This document shows positions 35,049-45,340 of a stretch of DNA of 64,000 nucleotides, piece after piece. The position numbers and the translations under genes are program-made. The stretch comes from Schizosaccharomyces osmophilus (Eukaryota > Ascomycota > Schizosaccharomycetes > Schizosaccharomycetales > Schizosaccharomycetaceae). Each line of letters starts with the position of its first letter. Position 1 is the first letter of the stretch. The stretch lies in the NCBI RefSeq assembly GCF_027921745.1, contig NC_079238.1, positions 3,534,001-3,598,000 on the forward strand, in the 5' to 3' direction. The notes beneath the pieces were generated by a model. That model was not told the DNA's origin. It worked only from the letters and a program-made list of their open reading frames with translations, and searched no databases.

Positions 35049-35356
35049 AGCAAGTAACAGTTAACGTTTCTATGTTGCTGCTGTTGAACTTATAGAAGAA
35101 AACACTAATGATAGTTTCCTTTTCCTTACGCGCGGATTGAGTATGGACAAAGATACATTTTTTTTTTTTATTCAACCATAAAGATGAAAAAGGGGATTAA
35201 AAGAGAGGTTTAGCTAGTCTAATATCTTAATGAAATTTTGGATGTATTAGCTTCTTAATAAACTTACAAATATCCGTAGTCTCACAACACATGGGGTCTG
35301 AATCATTAGAAAATAGCAAATTCTTCCTGAGCCGACGGTTCTGCAAAAGAAAGGAA
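35049..35356. other. Convergent 3' region leu1 / apc10
   Basis: 308 bp with a T tract near 35159-35170. No gene seen. Confidence 0.5.
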
Positions 35357-35995
35357 TCACCGTAACTGATTTCGGCTTTTGAATTGATTGCTCGTATATG
35401 GGAGTTCATCAATGGAGAAATTAAAGTGCCTACACTCGATTTAGTATTAACTTTGCTTCAAGCATTTGCATACGTCTCTGGAGCATAAACCTTTATAAGG
35501 CGAACATGACTATCTTTACCATTTTGATGATTGCCAAGAATTTTGACTTCAATGAGATTGGCATCGAGTAGACCATTCCGCCCAAAATCACCCACCGGAA
35601 CATGAACCCAGCCAGTTGGTTCTTCCAGTTGAACGGTGGTGACAAGTTCCAAATCGTGAAATCCTGTGCCCGCTGATATACGAAGTCTGTCTGGAGTGTA
35701 TGATTCATCAAAGGTATATTGTAAATACAGGCTGATGTATTTCACGGAAACTCGCTTCACGAATTTTACGTGAATGTCATGCGGCTGCGACCCGTCTGAT
35801 CTGCAAAACGAAAATAATTAGTACGTTTACTTTGTTAAACTGCTGAGCTTACTGCCAATAAGTCTCGACGTTATCGTCCCGAACCAAGCGTATAGGGAAG
35901 CTACCTTTTTCACTGGAACATGTCCATTGGGCTAGGTTTCCAATGTCTACCAATCCATCTGTCAACTTTTGGGTTTCTGATTTTGAATTTTTCAT
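35357..35995 (-). CDS. apc10: Anaphase-promoting complex subunit 10 (Doc1)
   Basis: Substrate co-receptor of the APC/C with a single DOC beta-barrel. Three exons: 35853-35995, 35474-35800 and 35357-35429, giving 180 residues. NVETYWQSDGSQPHDI (spliced across intron 1), KYISLYLQYTFDESYTP, GWVHVPVGD and VRLIKVYAPE are DOC motifs. Without the third exon the frame ends at YAPETYANA. With a 44-nt intron (GTATGC donor, ACTAAA branch, GTGTAG acceptor) the C-terminus becomes LPYTSNQFKSRNQLR, which matches the family end (FTSxEFxxxxxIR) with LR in place of IR. That tail docks on Cdc27. No earlier in-frame ATG exists. Confidence 0.88.
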
Positions 35996-36506
35996 CTCGA
36001 TCCCGCTATCCAATTTGGGTACAGTAATCCCTTCTCTATGAGTACTTGGTAATGCAACGATGGTTCTACAGTAGTTTCCAAGTAAAAATAATCAGTTTCA
36101 ATGGTATATGCCAAATATATCAGTCTTGCAGATGCAAGTCGAAAAGGCAATTTGCTCAGTTGATTTGTCTTTACCTACAGCAAATCCCAACTACAACTGT
36201 ACTACTTGGACAACTAAAAGAAAGTAAGAAGAAACAAACAAACAAAGAAAATCAATAGTAAACAACGCTACAATAATCGTCTACGTTACACAAAATAAAA
36301 GGGATTAAAATGAAAATTAAATTGATAAATGAATGCTTATATGCTGCTTTATGTAATGATCAAAAAAATGCAAATAATAAAACCCGATGCAAAGTGTGTG
36401 ATAAATCAACAATGTAAATGAAAGACAAATTTCAAAAGATGGTTTGTTTGCTTAGATTTCTGTGGAAGTTTTTAATAAAACAAACATTGTTCCCAATAGG
36501 TTTGGC
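35996..36506. other. Intergenic region apc10 promoter / wall-protein 3' end
   Basis: 511 bp between two minus-strand genes. The minus strand has no ATG for at least 250 bp upstream of apc10, which supports the chosen start. One GTAAACA core lies at 36258-36264. No gene seen. Confidence 0.5.
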
Positions 36507-37295
36507 TTAAAGGAACATGGTGACGGCAGAAACGATACCGATAACAGCAACGACATTATAGCCGGTCTTTATAAGAGGAGAAGCGGCTGAGCTAGAACTA
36601 GAACTAGAGCTAGAACCAGAGCCAGAGGAGGAAGATCCGCTGGTTGACTTGGAAGAACCGGAAGTAGAACTAGATGAGAAACCGCTGCTAGCAGCGCTGG
36701 CGGTCTTTCCACCTTTGGAAAGAATAGATCCGCTCTTAGCAGATGAGGGAGCGGAAGAAGAGTCAGAAGACTTGGAAGAGCTGCCTGACTGGGAAGAACT
36801 GATAGGAGCAGAGGAAGAGGAGGAACCGCTGCTAGACGAAGAGGATGAGGGTTTAGAGGAGGTACTGGAAGCGCTACGAGTGCCAATATTAGAAGCAGCA
36901 ACAGATGTGGCAGACATGGTTCCACTGTAGCTCAAGTCAGTCGTGGAAATGGTACAAGTAGAGCAAGCTTGTAAGCTGAAATACTTGGAATAGCTATCAC
37001 CACCGTCCCAAGAGACGGACAGCAAGTAGTTATTAGCAGAAGGGAAATGGGTAGGAACGTCCCAACTGTAAGTTCCGGTGTTTTTGACATCAGAAGCAAT
37101 TGTCTCGAGAGGAGTCAATTTGTCATTGCTTCCGCTGAGCAAAGTCAAAGTAACGGTATCACTGGTCAAGTTAGACCAAGACACAGTGTAAGCACCACCA
37201 CCTTCTTGGATAACGGCATTTGTTGCAGGAGCAGAAAGGTCGTTGTATGCAAAAGCTGCAGCGAAAAAGCTAGCGACAAAAGGAATGAGCTTCAT
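36507..37295 (-). CDS. GPI-anchored Ser-rich wall protein of the Kre9/Knh1 family
   Basis: A 262-residue secreted protein. The N-terminal signal peptide is MKLIPFVASFFAAAFA. One Kre9/Knh1-type (Ser-Thr-rich GPI-anchored membrane) domain follows, with APATNAVIQEGGGAYTVSWS and GTYSWDVPTHFPSANNYLLSV. About 110 residues of Ser/Ala/Gly-rich stalk, suited to O-mannosylation, lead to a hydrophobic C-terminus (YNVVAVIGIVSAVTMFL) expected of a GPI-attachment signal. Start at the ATG at 37295; the longer frame has no ATG. Family members act in beta-1,6-glucan or wall organisation, but the exact role is unknown. The position after apc10 matches the S. pombe SPBC1E8 block as I recall it. Confidence 0.85.
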   Translation of the reverse strand: MKLIPFVASFFAAAFAYNDLSAPATNAVIQEGGGAYTVSWSNLTSDTVTLTLLSGSNDKLTPLETIASDVKNTGTYSWDVPTHFPSANNYLLSVSWDGGDSYSKYFSLQACSTCTISTTDLSYSGTMSATSVAASNIGTRSASSTSSKPSSSSSSSGSSSSSAPISSSQSGSSSKSSDSSSAPSSAKSGSILSKGGKTASAASSGFSSSSTSGSSKSTSGSSSSGSGSSSSSSSSSAASPLIKTGYNVVAVIGIVSAVTMFL

Positions 37296-38793
37296 AGTGA
37301 AAAGAAAGAATTTCAAAAAAAGTGTATATAACTTGTAGAATTTATATGGTTATATACTATTAGATATTAAGATGTATATCTACCGCGAAAATAAGTTATG
37401 TGTTTTCTTGCACTTTCTTTCGGCGTTCTGGCGCTTTATATACGATTTTTGGACTACCCCGCAGGGTTGCATGTTTGGTATCCATGTGTTCTCGATGAGC
37501 TCGTTTTGTTACTTGGATGCCAGTTCTGGACCTGGTCGGTGGAGTGGACCTCGGAGATTTGGTTCTGAGCCTCATGGAATCCTTAGCTCTCTAATATTAC
37601 AGCGAAGTATGATGTATAGCAATATATAATTTACATATAATCATGAGGAATATCAGCAATCGTCATATTGCAGCGAGAGCGTAGACAGAAAAAGGAAGTA
37701 AGAAAAGAGTAGAATTTATCTTGAAAATGAAAGGAAAGCGAAAAGGTTTGCTGATATTCGAAATTCTTGGTTTTTTGGGGGTTGGGGAAAAGATGCCAAA
37801 CTCTGGTTTGTTTACATATGACGTACCGTAAATGTAAATATAAATAAATGCTTTTTTATTTTTATTTTTATTCATATTTTGTACCAACTAGGATAGATTC
37901 GTCTTACATTGTCTTTTATAAATTTAAATAAAATAAAATAAAAGAATACAAGATAAAAACTCCCTATGCAAGTCCAAAGCTCACATTTGTTTGCTTACAC
38001 TACTTGACTTCCAATTCATCCTCCAAATTTCACTCCACCATAAGCTTGCTTTCTCAATTATTTGCTGTTTCTTGGAAATTGATGTTTGGAATCTATTTCA
38101 TTTTCATTTCTACTTATTTGCATCGAATTCGTTGAATTGTGTTTGTTTACACAACCGTTCCAAGCAATGTGTAATCCCCATATCATACAAAAGTAGGCGA
38201 GACGAAGGCTGTCAGGTTGGACAAAACACAACTCAACCAGTAGCTAGAAACGACTTTAATTTCCATTCTTATTGTCAATTCTTTCATGTCACTAAAGACA
38301 GAAAATCTCTTTTGAATTGTTATTTTTTTTTTTGTTTTCTTCTCTACTTGTTTACTTGCAAGAAAATCACAAACAGTTGCTTTTGCCTTGGACCGTTCTT
38401 TTTTTTTCTTTTTTTTTTTCTTTTGAAGCCATTCTGTTTATGTAAAGTCCGGTAGCCTTTCTACTGCTGCTACTACTACTACTACTACTACTTCTACTCC
38501 TCTCATTCTACTGCCATTACGATTTCGAATCCCTAAACCAGTGCTGCTCCTTCACATTTGTACATTTAAAAAGAAAAAGGAAAATAGGTAAATAGGAAAT
38601 CAAGCCAATTCTGTAAAAGAATCTAATCCTTACTTTGCTTCCTCCTTGCTGCACTCAAACTGGTAGATTCCTCGAAATCCACTTCTGTTGCCGTTGTTTT
38701 ATCTTTTTCACATAGCCCTCCCTTTTTTCTCTCGGGCGTATCATTTTGTGTTTGCAACTGTGTTATGAATTTTTTGTATGTATCCCTTAAGTA
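37296..38793. other. 1.5-kb divergent intergenic region
   Basis: Between the divergent starts of the wall protein and the type II membrane protein. It holds T-rich tracts (38321-38426), the (CTA)n tract and two TGTTTAC cores. Open frames of up to 154 codons (37991-38455) are low-complexity Phe/Leu/Cys strings from pyrimidine-rich DNA and look like chance. A long 5' leader or a non-coding RNA is possible but not shown. Confidence 0.5.
38461..38499. repeat. (CTA)n / (TAC)n trinucleotide tract
   Basis: About 38 bases of imperfect CTA/CTG repeats: ctactgctgc followed by seven or more ctact units. Non-coding and likely length-variable. Confidence 0.85.
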
Positions 38794-40353
38794 ATGGCTA
38801 AAATCATGTTTCGAAAGCGTATTGTGAAAAGGTATCTATTCATCATTGCGCTTTTCATATCTGGCACATTATTTTTACAAAACACACCGGCTTTTAAAAC
38901 CAAGATTCCTTCGCTGGATCTGAAACCGAAAGCCACTCTTTCCACAAAATTTGAAGATTACAAGAACAAGTTTATTTCTTCCCTCGAAAAAGCAAAGCCT
39001 CCTTCCGATACCATCATGTTTACTGCTTACGGTCTGGAATCTCCGACGCATAGTTTGTTCATGCTGGCTTGTGACATGGCTTTCAAATCCAAATCCTCCG
39101 TTAGCTTTTTGCTCATAGAAGACGGCAGCGAGCCTTTGGACTTGTTCGAACTCAACCGGGAGACGGAAGCTTCGTGCCCCCTCAATTTCTTTTTCGTCAA
39201 GGGGATTGACAAACTTACGGATGAACTCCCTTTAAAAGATTTAATTTCTCTTCAATTTCAGCAAGCTTTAAAAAGCATATCTCCCTCCGTAATTGTCACT
39301 TCAAAACAATCTTCTCAAGTCATGAAGGATGCTACTGGCCCTTATCTCGCTAATAACTATTACAGCCATAATGTCATTGATACAAATGCCTTAGACGAAA
39401 ATGCCTGGGTTGCTAGCCTCGACGCAGAATCACTAAAACATTTTCGAACTCCCAGAATTAATGTCGTCCTAATTGCAGAAGAAGACTCCTTCAAGGAAAT
39501 CCCAAATATGCTGTCTGATTTAAAGAAGGACTACCACTCTCCCGATGAGTACCCATATGTCTTCATTCACATATATCTCCTCAAAAAGCTTCCTGACCTA
39601 AAAGCCATACGTAATAAATGGCCTCAAGACCGTCTCTTCATGCAGTTTCATGAAGAAAAGAAGCACCACGAATTTACTGAGCTTTGGGTTCCTCCTAACG
39701 ACTACACTTATGCTCTTTTTGTTGACATGACAAAGGATGTGTCTACTGAACTTTCCTCTAAATTGCTTACATGGTACAAGTTTCTCATTTTAACTACATT
39801 TTATAAAGAAGACTCTTCCATTATTCGAGACAACATTATGTCCATCACTTCATCCAGCGAAGCCGTATCCGACAATCCTATTACATTCTTTCAAAGAAAA
39901 TTGCCAAACGTTTTTTTGTTTACTCCCATAGCTTTCCAAAAGTTTCAAGAATACGTTTTTGCAAGAAAATTTGTTCCCGACTTCAAGGTCACGAATTTCA
40001 TACCAGATGAATACGAAGACGATCCTACTGTATTTCAACAAGTGGGCAACTTACTTACTGAATTTCAGGCGCTACTCGGCCTATACTCTTTAGTTGTCTC
40101 TCCTGCGAACAATGGCCCCCTTGATTCTGTAAAAATTGATAGCGTTATGTCAGATTTTCTAAAGTGTCCTCCCAATATAAGCTTTCCTCAGCTTTCTCTG
40201 GATCCCCTTTTTCACACATTTGACGACCAAATACTGAATTTTTCAAGTGCAAAGAACATGTCAACGGATTTGTATCAAAGCGTTTCTGGGTGTGCTCAAT
40301 CTCACGTACTTTCGGCTTTTCCCATACAATCCATATTTTGTCCAAAAAGCTGA
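38794..40353 (+). CDS. Unidentified type II membrane protein, possible Golgi enzyme
   Basis: A 519-residue protein starting MAKIMFRKRIVKRYLFIIAL. A short basic N-terminus precedes one hydrophobic helix (about residues 14-31), then a Lys-rich stem, so it is a type II membrane protein with a lumenal domain. After the stem comes IMFTAYGLESPTHSLFMLACDMAFKSKSSVSFLLIEDGS, which looks like the first strand-helix-strand of a nucleotide-sugar binding fold. I do not see a DxD motif in the classic setting, and the family is not one I recognise. Several Cys residues lie in the last 60 residues. A Golgi glycosyltransferase or related enzyme is a guess from topology. Confidence 0.6.
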   Translation: MAKIMFRKRIVKRYLFIIALFISGTLFLQNTPAFKTKIPSLDLKPKATLSTKFEDYKNKFISSLEKAKPPSDTIMFTAYGLESPTHSLFMLACDMAFKSKSSVSFLLIEDGSEPLDLFELNRETEASCPLNFFFVKGIDKLTDELPLKDLISLQFQQALKSISPSVIVTSKQSSQVMKDATGPYLANNYYSHNVIDTNALDENAWVASLDAESLKHFRTPRINVVLIAEEDSFKEIPNMLSDLKKDYHSPDEYPYVFIHIYLLKKLPDLKAIRNKWPQDRLFMQFHEEKKHHEFTELWVPPNDYTYALFVDMTKDVSTELSSKLLTWYKFLILTTFYKEDSSIIRDNIMSITSSSEAVSDNPITFFQRKLPNVFLFTPIAFQKFQEYVFARKFVPDFKVTNFIPDEYEDDPTVFQQVGNLLTEFQALLGLYSLVVSPANNGPLDSVKIDSVMSDFLKCPPNISFPQLSLDPLFHTFDDQILNFSSAKNMSTDLYQSVSGCAQSHVLSAFPIQSIFCPKS

Positions 40354-40535
40354 TGATGAATTTAAGTCTTATTTATTTGCTTTCAGTTTGTTGTGTTTAA
40401 AATTTAGAATTGGGCTTTTACTAAATAGCTGTTTATAGTTTAATTTATTGAGGTAATAGGTGTACTAAAGGTTGGTACATATCAAGTCTATAATATTCAT
40501 CGTTATTGGTAGTATCTTTTGTTCAATGTATCCAA

Positions 40536-42314
40536 TTAGCTTCTTGGGACAAAACTTGAAGCAAAAGCAATCATGGTACCCCTTACGGATCTAAGAAACC
40601 TTTGAAGTCGAGTATATTCTGTATCCGTCCTTCTTCGCTGCGTTTCTGAAGTTACGTTTTCTTGATTTTCACTCGGCGGGGCATTCGCAACTTCAATAAC
40701 CTCAGGGTTGCTTCCACTACGACGTTGACGATATTCGTTCTGAACATTTCGAACATATTCCAAAGCTGTTTGCAGTGTTCGATTTTCATTAATAATCGGG
40801 CTAAGTGCGCCAGCCTGTAGAAGAAAAACGAAAGCCATAATGGACGTTAATAGCATGGTATGCGGTAAAGAGTCATTATAAGTAGCCAAGGCACAGAATA
40901 AAGCCAGACGAATAAATAAACGAAAATGTCTTCTTATATTTTCAAAGGTATGGGTAAAAGGAGATAATACACTAGATGTAAATAGTTGGAAGCGTCTCAG
41001 ATTCTGAAAAGTCATTGGTTGCACTTGTAAAGAAGAACGTTCAGAACTTGGGGATAATAAGTATGCGCATTCGCCTGTTTGTTGATTCTGCATAATACCA
41101 TAAGGTGAAATAACAGGGGGAAGTCCCGATCCCACAGGATGAAATGGCAAAGGAGAGAAAGTATTGGTAGAGGGCATTTGCTGTAAATAGTAAGATCCAT
41201 TATAAAATACAGTTTGATAGTATATCGGAAGCAACTGAGGAGCATCTGTAGTAAAGCCACCGGTAGAAGTTAAATTACCACCTGTAAAAGGCAAATTTAG
41301 GGAACCGGCATGTGGATGGGAGTTTACTGAAAAACGTCCGGGTAATTCATTAGGTAGCCTCTGGGGATTACTTGAAACGGGTGGCGAAGAAAAGTTACCA
41401 ACAAAGGAAGGCCTATGGAGATGATCAGTATGCAGAAGATTGTCAACAGTCGGCAATCGTTGTGTATTGCTTTCAGGAGAGGGAGAAGCATGATTTGCGG
41501 GTATTTGGGGGGAGTTTCCTCCATTATTTTGACCAAAAGGAAGGGTGGATATACCATTCGGTATAGGACTTGTATGTGGTGTACCATTTCGACCCTGTAC
41601 GCTTGATGCAACAACCATAGTGACGTTGCGATCGGGAACAGATGTTACGGAAGTTGTAGTCGTAGTAGTTGGGTTGGGGATGGGGATTTGTCGCTGAGAG
41701 CTTAAAAGCTGGATAAAAGGATTCATAGAAGATTCATTAGGAGAAGGTAAATTGTTTGGAATACTGTCTTGGGTTTGTGGCATAGATGGGGCAGATGGCA
41801 CTAGTCCGCTGCTTTCAATACGCTGAATCATATTTGGGAACATTCCGTGAATTCCAGCAGTTCTTCCGACGCGCTGATAATTTGAGAATAAATGTTGAGC
41901 TCGCTCGCGCTGAGAGAGCTCTTCAGGATTCAAACTGGTTATCGTTCGTGATGGCTGAACGGAGAGAGAAGAAGACGAAGGAGGATGAGCTTCTTGTTGT
42001 CTAGGGAATGGAGCCAATTGCGAAAAACTCTGCTCAGTGGGAGCGCTTGAAGACAGAGGTAAGCTACTGATTATGCTTATAACCAGATGAAAAGTTACCA
42101 GATCGGTAACATCATTCAGAATAGTAAATAGAATTGTTTCGTTTCGCAAAACTCTTCCAGCATAAATCAGCTTGAGACGATCGACGGGTGCTTCAAAGGT
42201 AGGAGCGATAATGTTTTTCAGATCCAAAACTGTTTTGTCTCGTGCAACCTGGAAAATTCCCACTTTCTGATCGACAGTAGTCACTCGAATTTTGTACTCA
42301 CTCATTTCCGTCAT
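40536..42314 (-). CDS. Ubiquitin-like domain membrane protein, HERP-like
   Basis: A 592-residue protein. Residues 4-75 form a ubiquitin-like domain (VTTVDQKVGIFQVARDKTV, then RLKLIYAGRVLRN, the usual LIFxGKxL strand). A long Ser/Pro/Asn/Gln-rich disordered middle follows. Two or three hydrophobic helices sit at about residues 465-510, then a charged tail. Ubiquitin-like domain first and membrane segments near the end is the HERPUD1/2 layout, which works in ER-associated degradation with Hrd1-type ligases. S. pombe has one such gene in the same block as I recall. A start at the ATG at 42305 (MSEYK) is an alternative. Confidence 0.78.
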   Translation of the reverse strand: MTEMSEYKIRVTTVDQKVGIFQVARDKTVLDLKNIIAPTFEAPVDRLKLIYAGRVLRNETILFTILNDVTDLVTFHLVISIISSLPLSSSAPTEQSFSQLAPFPRQQEAHPPSSSSLSVQPSRTITSLNPEELSQRERAQHLFSNYQRVGRTAGIHGMFPNMIQRIESSGLVPSAPSMPQTQDSIPNNLPSPNESSMNPFIQLLSSQRQIPIPNPTTTTTTSVTSVPDRNVTMVVASSVQGRNGTPHTSPIPNGISTLPFGQNNGGNSPQIPANHASPSPESNTQRLPTVDNLLHTDHLHRPSFVGNFSSPPVSSNPQRLPNELPGRFSVNSHPHAGSLNLPFTGGNLTSTGGFTTDAPQLLPIYYQTVFYNGSYYLQQMPSTNTFSPLPFHPVGSGLPPVISPYGIMQNQQTGECAYLLSPSSERSSLQVQPMTFQNLRRFQLFTSSVLSPFTHTFENIRRHFRLFIRLALFCALATYNDSLPHTMLLTSIMAFVFLLQAGALSPIINENRTLQTALEYVRNVQNEYRQRRSGSNPEVIEVANAPPSENQENVTSETQRRRTDTEYTRLQRFLRSVRGTMIAFASSFVPRS

Positions 42315-43278
42315 AAGTCAAAAGTAGTAATGTTCATATCAGAGCATGAGATATCAATTTGTCGTGAAATATGGTTCTACGACCATGCGAAGGGTATCCT
42401 CAAATTTAAGAATAACGGTCTGTTTACCAAAATTGAACGTATCTCCTTATTCTACTATGTTTACTTTATCTTATTCATCCTTTTTATAGTATAATAAATG
42501 ACAATTGGATCGATTTTGTTTTATTTTCTATATGAATAGACAATGCATATGCAAAAAGAAGTGAATATTCATTCAAAGTCTAAGATTTGTGCCCCCTCGA
42601 AGGAAACACACTTGTCAGAATTCAAAGACGTGATAAAGCAACGAAACAAGAGGGTCTTGTTGCAAATATTTTCGACATAGGAAATTGAAGTTCTTTATAT
42701 AAAAGAAAGGTTTAAGGATGATTTTGAACCATCCGAATGTTTGTTACGAAAATGCCAAAAACTTGTGCGACGACTGCCTAAACTAAGCGAAACGTAAATT
42801 ATAGTTTATTCGACAACAGTCACAAGAATATATATAAACACATACAGAGCAGCCTTTCCTCTTGTTAAAGTACTTTTCTATTTTAACTTTAGAATGCAGG
42901 TGCATTAATAAATGCTCTTTTTGTTTATGAATGTGTAAAGGTACAAGTCAAACCGTAAAGACATAAAATTTAATCACATGTCTCTTTCTAAACTCTCTTT
43001 GAAGGATAAAAGTGTCGAAGATTGAGTTGGAGGTACCTCTGATGGTATATATAGAGACTAGAAAAAATCTTTGCGCTGTTGAGTACGGTTGCTCCTTATG
43101 GGGTACTCGTAATTTTTTGGGCAAACATGTATTTTGTTATATGCTATATATTATCATAGGATTAAATACCAAAGATTCACGGTCCAAAAAAAAAAGCGAA
43201 AGTAGCTATCATGAGAAGTTTCAGAAAAGTGGGTAAAGTACTAAATAACAAAAGAACGACCTATCTGTAAAGTAAATC
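42315..43278. other. Intergenic region psd1 3' / HERP-like promoter
   Basis: 964 bp, AT-rich, between two minus-strand genes. TGTTTAC cores lie near 42419 and 42459. An open frame of 74 codons at 43012-43236 has no recognisable features. No gene supported. Confidence 0.5.
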
Positions 43279-44592
43279 TCATGGCTCTGGTTTTAAGTTG
43301 CCAAGTGATTGGCCTACTTTTACAGCCTGACCTCGTTGGATGTCAAACTGAAAGTTTGCTGGCGCCTCAAAAACAAGGACAACGGTACTTCCTAGTTCAA
43401 AATTTCCGATTTCCTCGCCCCTCAGTAATGGATGTCCATGTAGAATTGCAGAAGATTTCGTATATACTGCCTCGTCGTATGTACCGGTAGGACCCAGTTT
43501 TCCAAATTGATTTGTACAGAGTTCTTTATCAAAGTTGATGCGGATACTTCCGACATTCGTGGCGCCCACTGGAATCATGCTCATGAATCCATATTTGTAG
43601 CGCCCAAGCATAGCGACTCTTTCATTCAAAACGAAAAGATTTCCCAACTTACTTACCATATAGGGCGAAACACTAAATAATTCCCCAGAAAAGTGTCGTC
43701 TTCGTTCTACGACCCAGTCTGTGGGTGAATGGAATCGATGATAATCACCAGGTGCCAAGTAAATGACGGCGTAATACAAAAGGTTTTGGTCCCGAGAGCG
43801 CAAGAAATCAAATGTAGAGCGCATGGCGACTTTCGTAGAGTTCAGCAAATCGACTTGGTTAGCACTAGCATCTTTAATAGAGTTATGAGAATGCTCCTTA
43901 TCATGCCCCATTAAATCTTGTAAACTATACTCTATACCATTTACAAGAGCGAATTCCTCTTGGCTTATATGTGGAATGTGGTCTGGCGAAGGAATAGCAT
44001 GGGCTTTTTGTAAACGGGCCAAATGCTCTTTTCCCAACAATGCCTCTAGAGAGTAAGTTAATCCCTTGACTTGCTCCAGATGACCTCCCTCGATGACTCC
44101 GTAATTCAGCACTTTCCCATCTGCCGGGCTAACAAGGATGGCCCCAGAATCAATAGGGCGACAACCGGGTTTTAGCTTTCGTGTAAAAAATTCAGCAAGA
44201 TTTCGATATTGTTTTAAATCTTGTATTTCAGCTTCTTTCAAATCGCAGTTGAACAACCATGAGTATAGACGGAATCCGGGATTCCTTAAGTACAGAGGAA
44301 TTTCCACTCGATTCACGTAGCCCCACCACCTAGATAATGTTCTTAAAGGCAAAGTACTCAATACATAAAAGTGCCATGGGCCTTCCACGCTCACGCCGGT
44401 CTTTGTTGGCTTTTTTTCGTGTCGATCTTGATTCCAAGCATACCCAACCAAACCAACAAGACCAAGACCTGCTATACTTAAACCAAGACTTAATGCCTTA
44501 CGCTTTCTTCCGAAATGAACGTTTGTGAAAATGGGTCTGGTTGTATTCAAGGAATGAATTGGAAATCGACGAATTTTATGAGGACGCAGCAT
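43279..44592 (-). CDS. psd1: Phosphatidylserine decarboxylase, mitochondrial
   Basis: Makes phosphatidylethanolamine from phosphatidylserine at the mitochondrial inner membrane. 437 residues. The N-terminus is basic (MLRPHKIRRFPIHSLNTTR), a mitochondrial presequence, and a hydrophobic helix (KALSLGLSIAGLGLVGLVGY) anchors the beta chain. The LGST motif (FELGSTVVLVFEAP) cleaves itself between Gly401 and Ser402; Ser402 becomes the pyruvoyl prosthetic group of the small alpha chain. VSPADGKVLNYG and APGDYHRFHSP are other family marks. It is divergent from rem1, as its S. pombe counterpart is. Confidence 0.94.
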   Translation of the reverse strand: MLRPHKIRRFPIHSLNTTRPIFTNVHFGRKRKALSLGLSIAGLGLVGLVGYAWNQDRHEKKPTKTGVSVEGPWHFYVLSTLPLRTLSRWWGYVNRVEIPLYLRNPGFRLYSWLFNCDLKEAEIQDLKQYRNLAEFFTRKLKPGCRPIDSGAILVSPADGKVLNYGVIEGGHLEQVKGLTYSLEALLGKEHLARLQKAHAIPSPDHIPHISQEEFALVNGIEYSLQDLMGHDKEHSHNSIKDASANQVDLLNSTKVAMRSTFDFLRSRDQNLLYYAVIYLAPGDYHRFHSPTDWVVERRRHFSGELFSVSPYMVSKLGNLFVLNERVAMLGRYKYGFMSMIPVGATNVGSIRINFDKELCTNQFGKLGPTGTYDEAVYTKSSAILHGHPLLRGEEIGNFELGSTVVLVFEAPANFQFDIQRGQAVKVGQSLGNLKPEP

Positions 44593-45037
44593 GATAACCT
44601 TTCTTTCTATCAGCTACGACTAAATGATTATCCTTTTAGCTAGAGGGAAAACCAAACTTTGGTGATAAAACCATAGATTTTGAAATTGTGGCGGGAGTGA
44701 GCCATTCGATTTCGTTTTTTCAAGTCTATATTATTTCTGTAGCTAGACGAGGTTTCCAATATATTATAAAATATGAAGCATCTTTTTATAAATTATTTGC
44801 ATACAATATATAAATAAATTTATCTTTTTTGTTTATTTTATTTTTTGGTTTCTCGTACAATTTGCGGTAAGAGTATGAACAGATAGACCTCTTTATTTTT
44901 TCATAGTACATATTTATTTTCTGTAAAAATAAAAAGGTTATCTATAAATTTTCATTATGCTGAAGAACTAGAAAACGTTTGAGCCTTGTATGTACGGAAT
45001 TTCGCTCATTCGCAAGGGAAACAAACTACTAGGTGTT

Positions 45038-45048
45038 GTAAATAAACA
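45038..45048 (+). promoter_or_regulatory. FLEX-like Mei4 site, distal
   Basis: GTAAATAAACA matches the GTAAAYA core of Mei4 and other fission-yeast forkhead factors. It lies 328 bp before the rem1 ATG. Confidence 0.5.
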
Positions 45049-45197
45049 CACATGCTATCAGACAAATCTAGCTTTTAAGTAGGTTTCCCAAGAATGTAAT
45101 AGTTTCATTGTTTTTAATTTCATGCATCAAATAGCGTTTCTCACAGGTTGTAAATATCACATCCACTACGTAAGCTAACAAACATTATGTCTGAATT

Positions 45198-45210
45198 GTA
45201 AACAAACAAA
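45198..45210 (+). promoter_or_regulatory. FLEX-like Mei4 site, proximal
   Basis: GTAAACAAACAAA is a near-ideal FLEX element. It lies 166 bp before the rem1 ATG. S. pombe rem1 is a Mei4 target, so a functional site is expected here. Confidence 0.65.
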
Positions 45211-45340
45211 CCTTTTGTAAAAACCTGGGTACTCGATCTACGACTCAACAACAATTCAAGGAAAAATAGAAAGAAAGAATATTTTCATCCAACAGCATAT
45301 TGAATTTAACCGCTTATGATTTAAACCGAAACAGAGATAG

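Noticed and set aside
35227-35412. 61-codon minus-strand frame downstream of leu1
   Set aside because: Its start overlaps the proposed apc10 third exon in another frame; no family features, so treated as 3' UTR sequence.
37991-38455. 154-codon frame rich in Phe, Cys and Leu
   Set aside because: Translation of a pyrimidine-rich stretch; no domain, poor start context, likely leader or promoter DNA.
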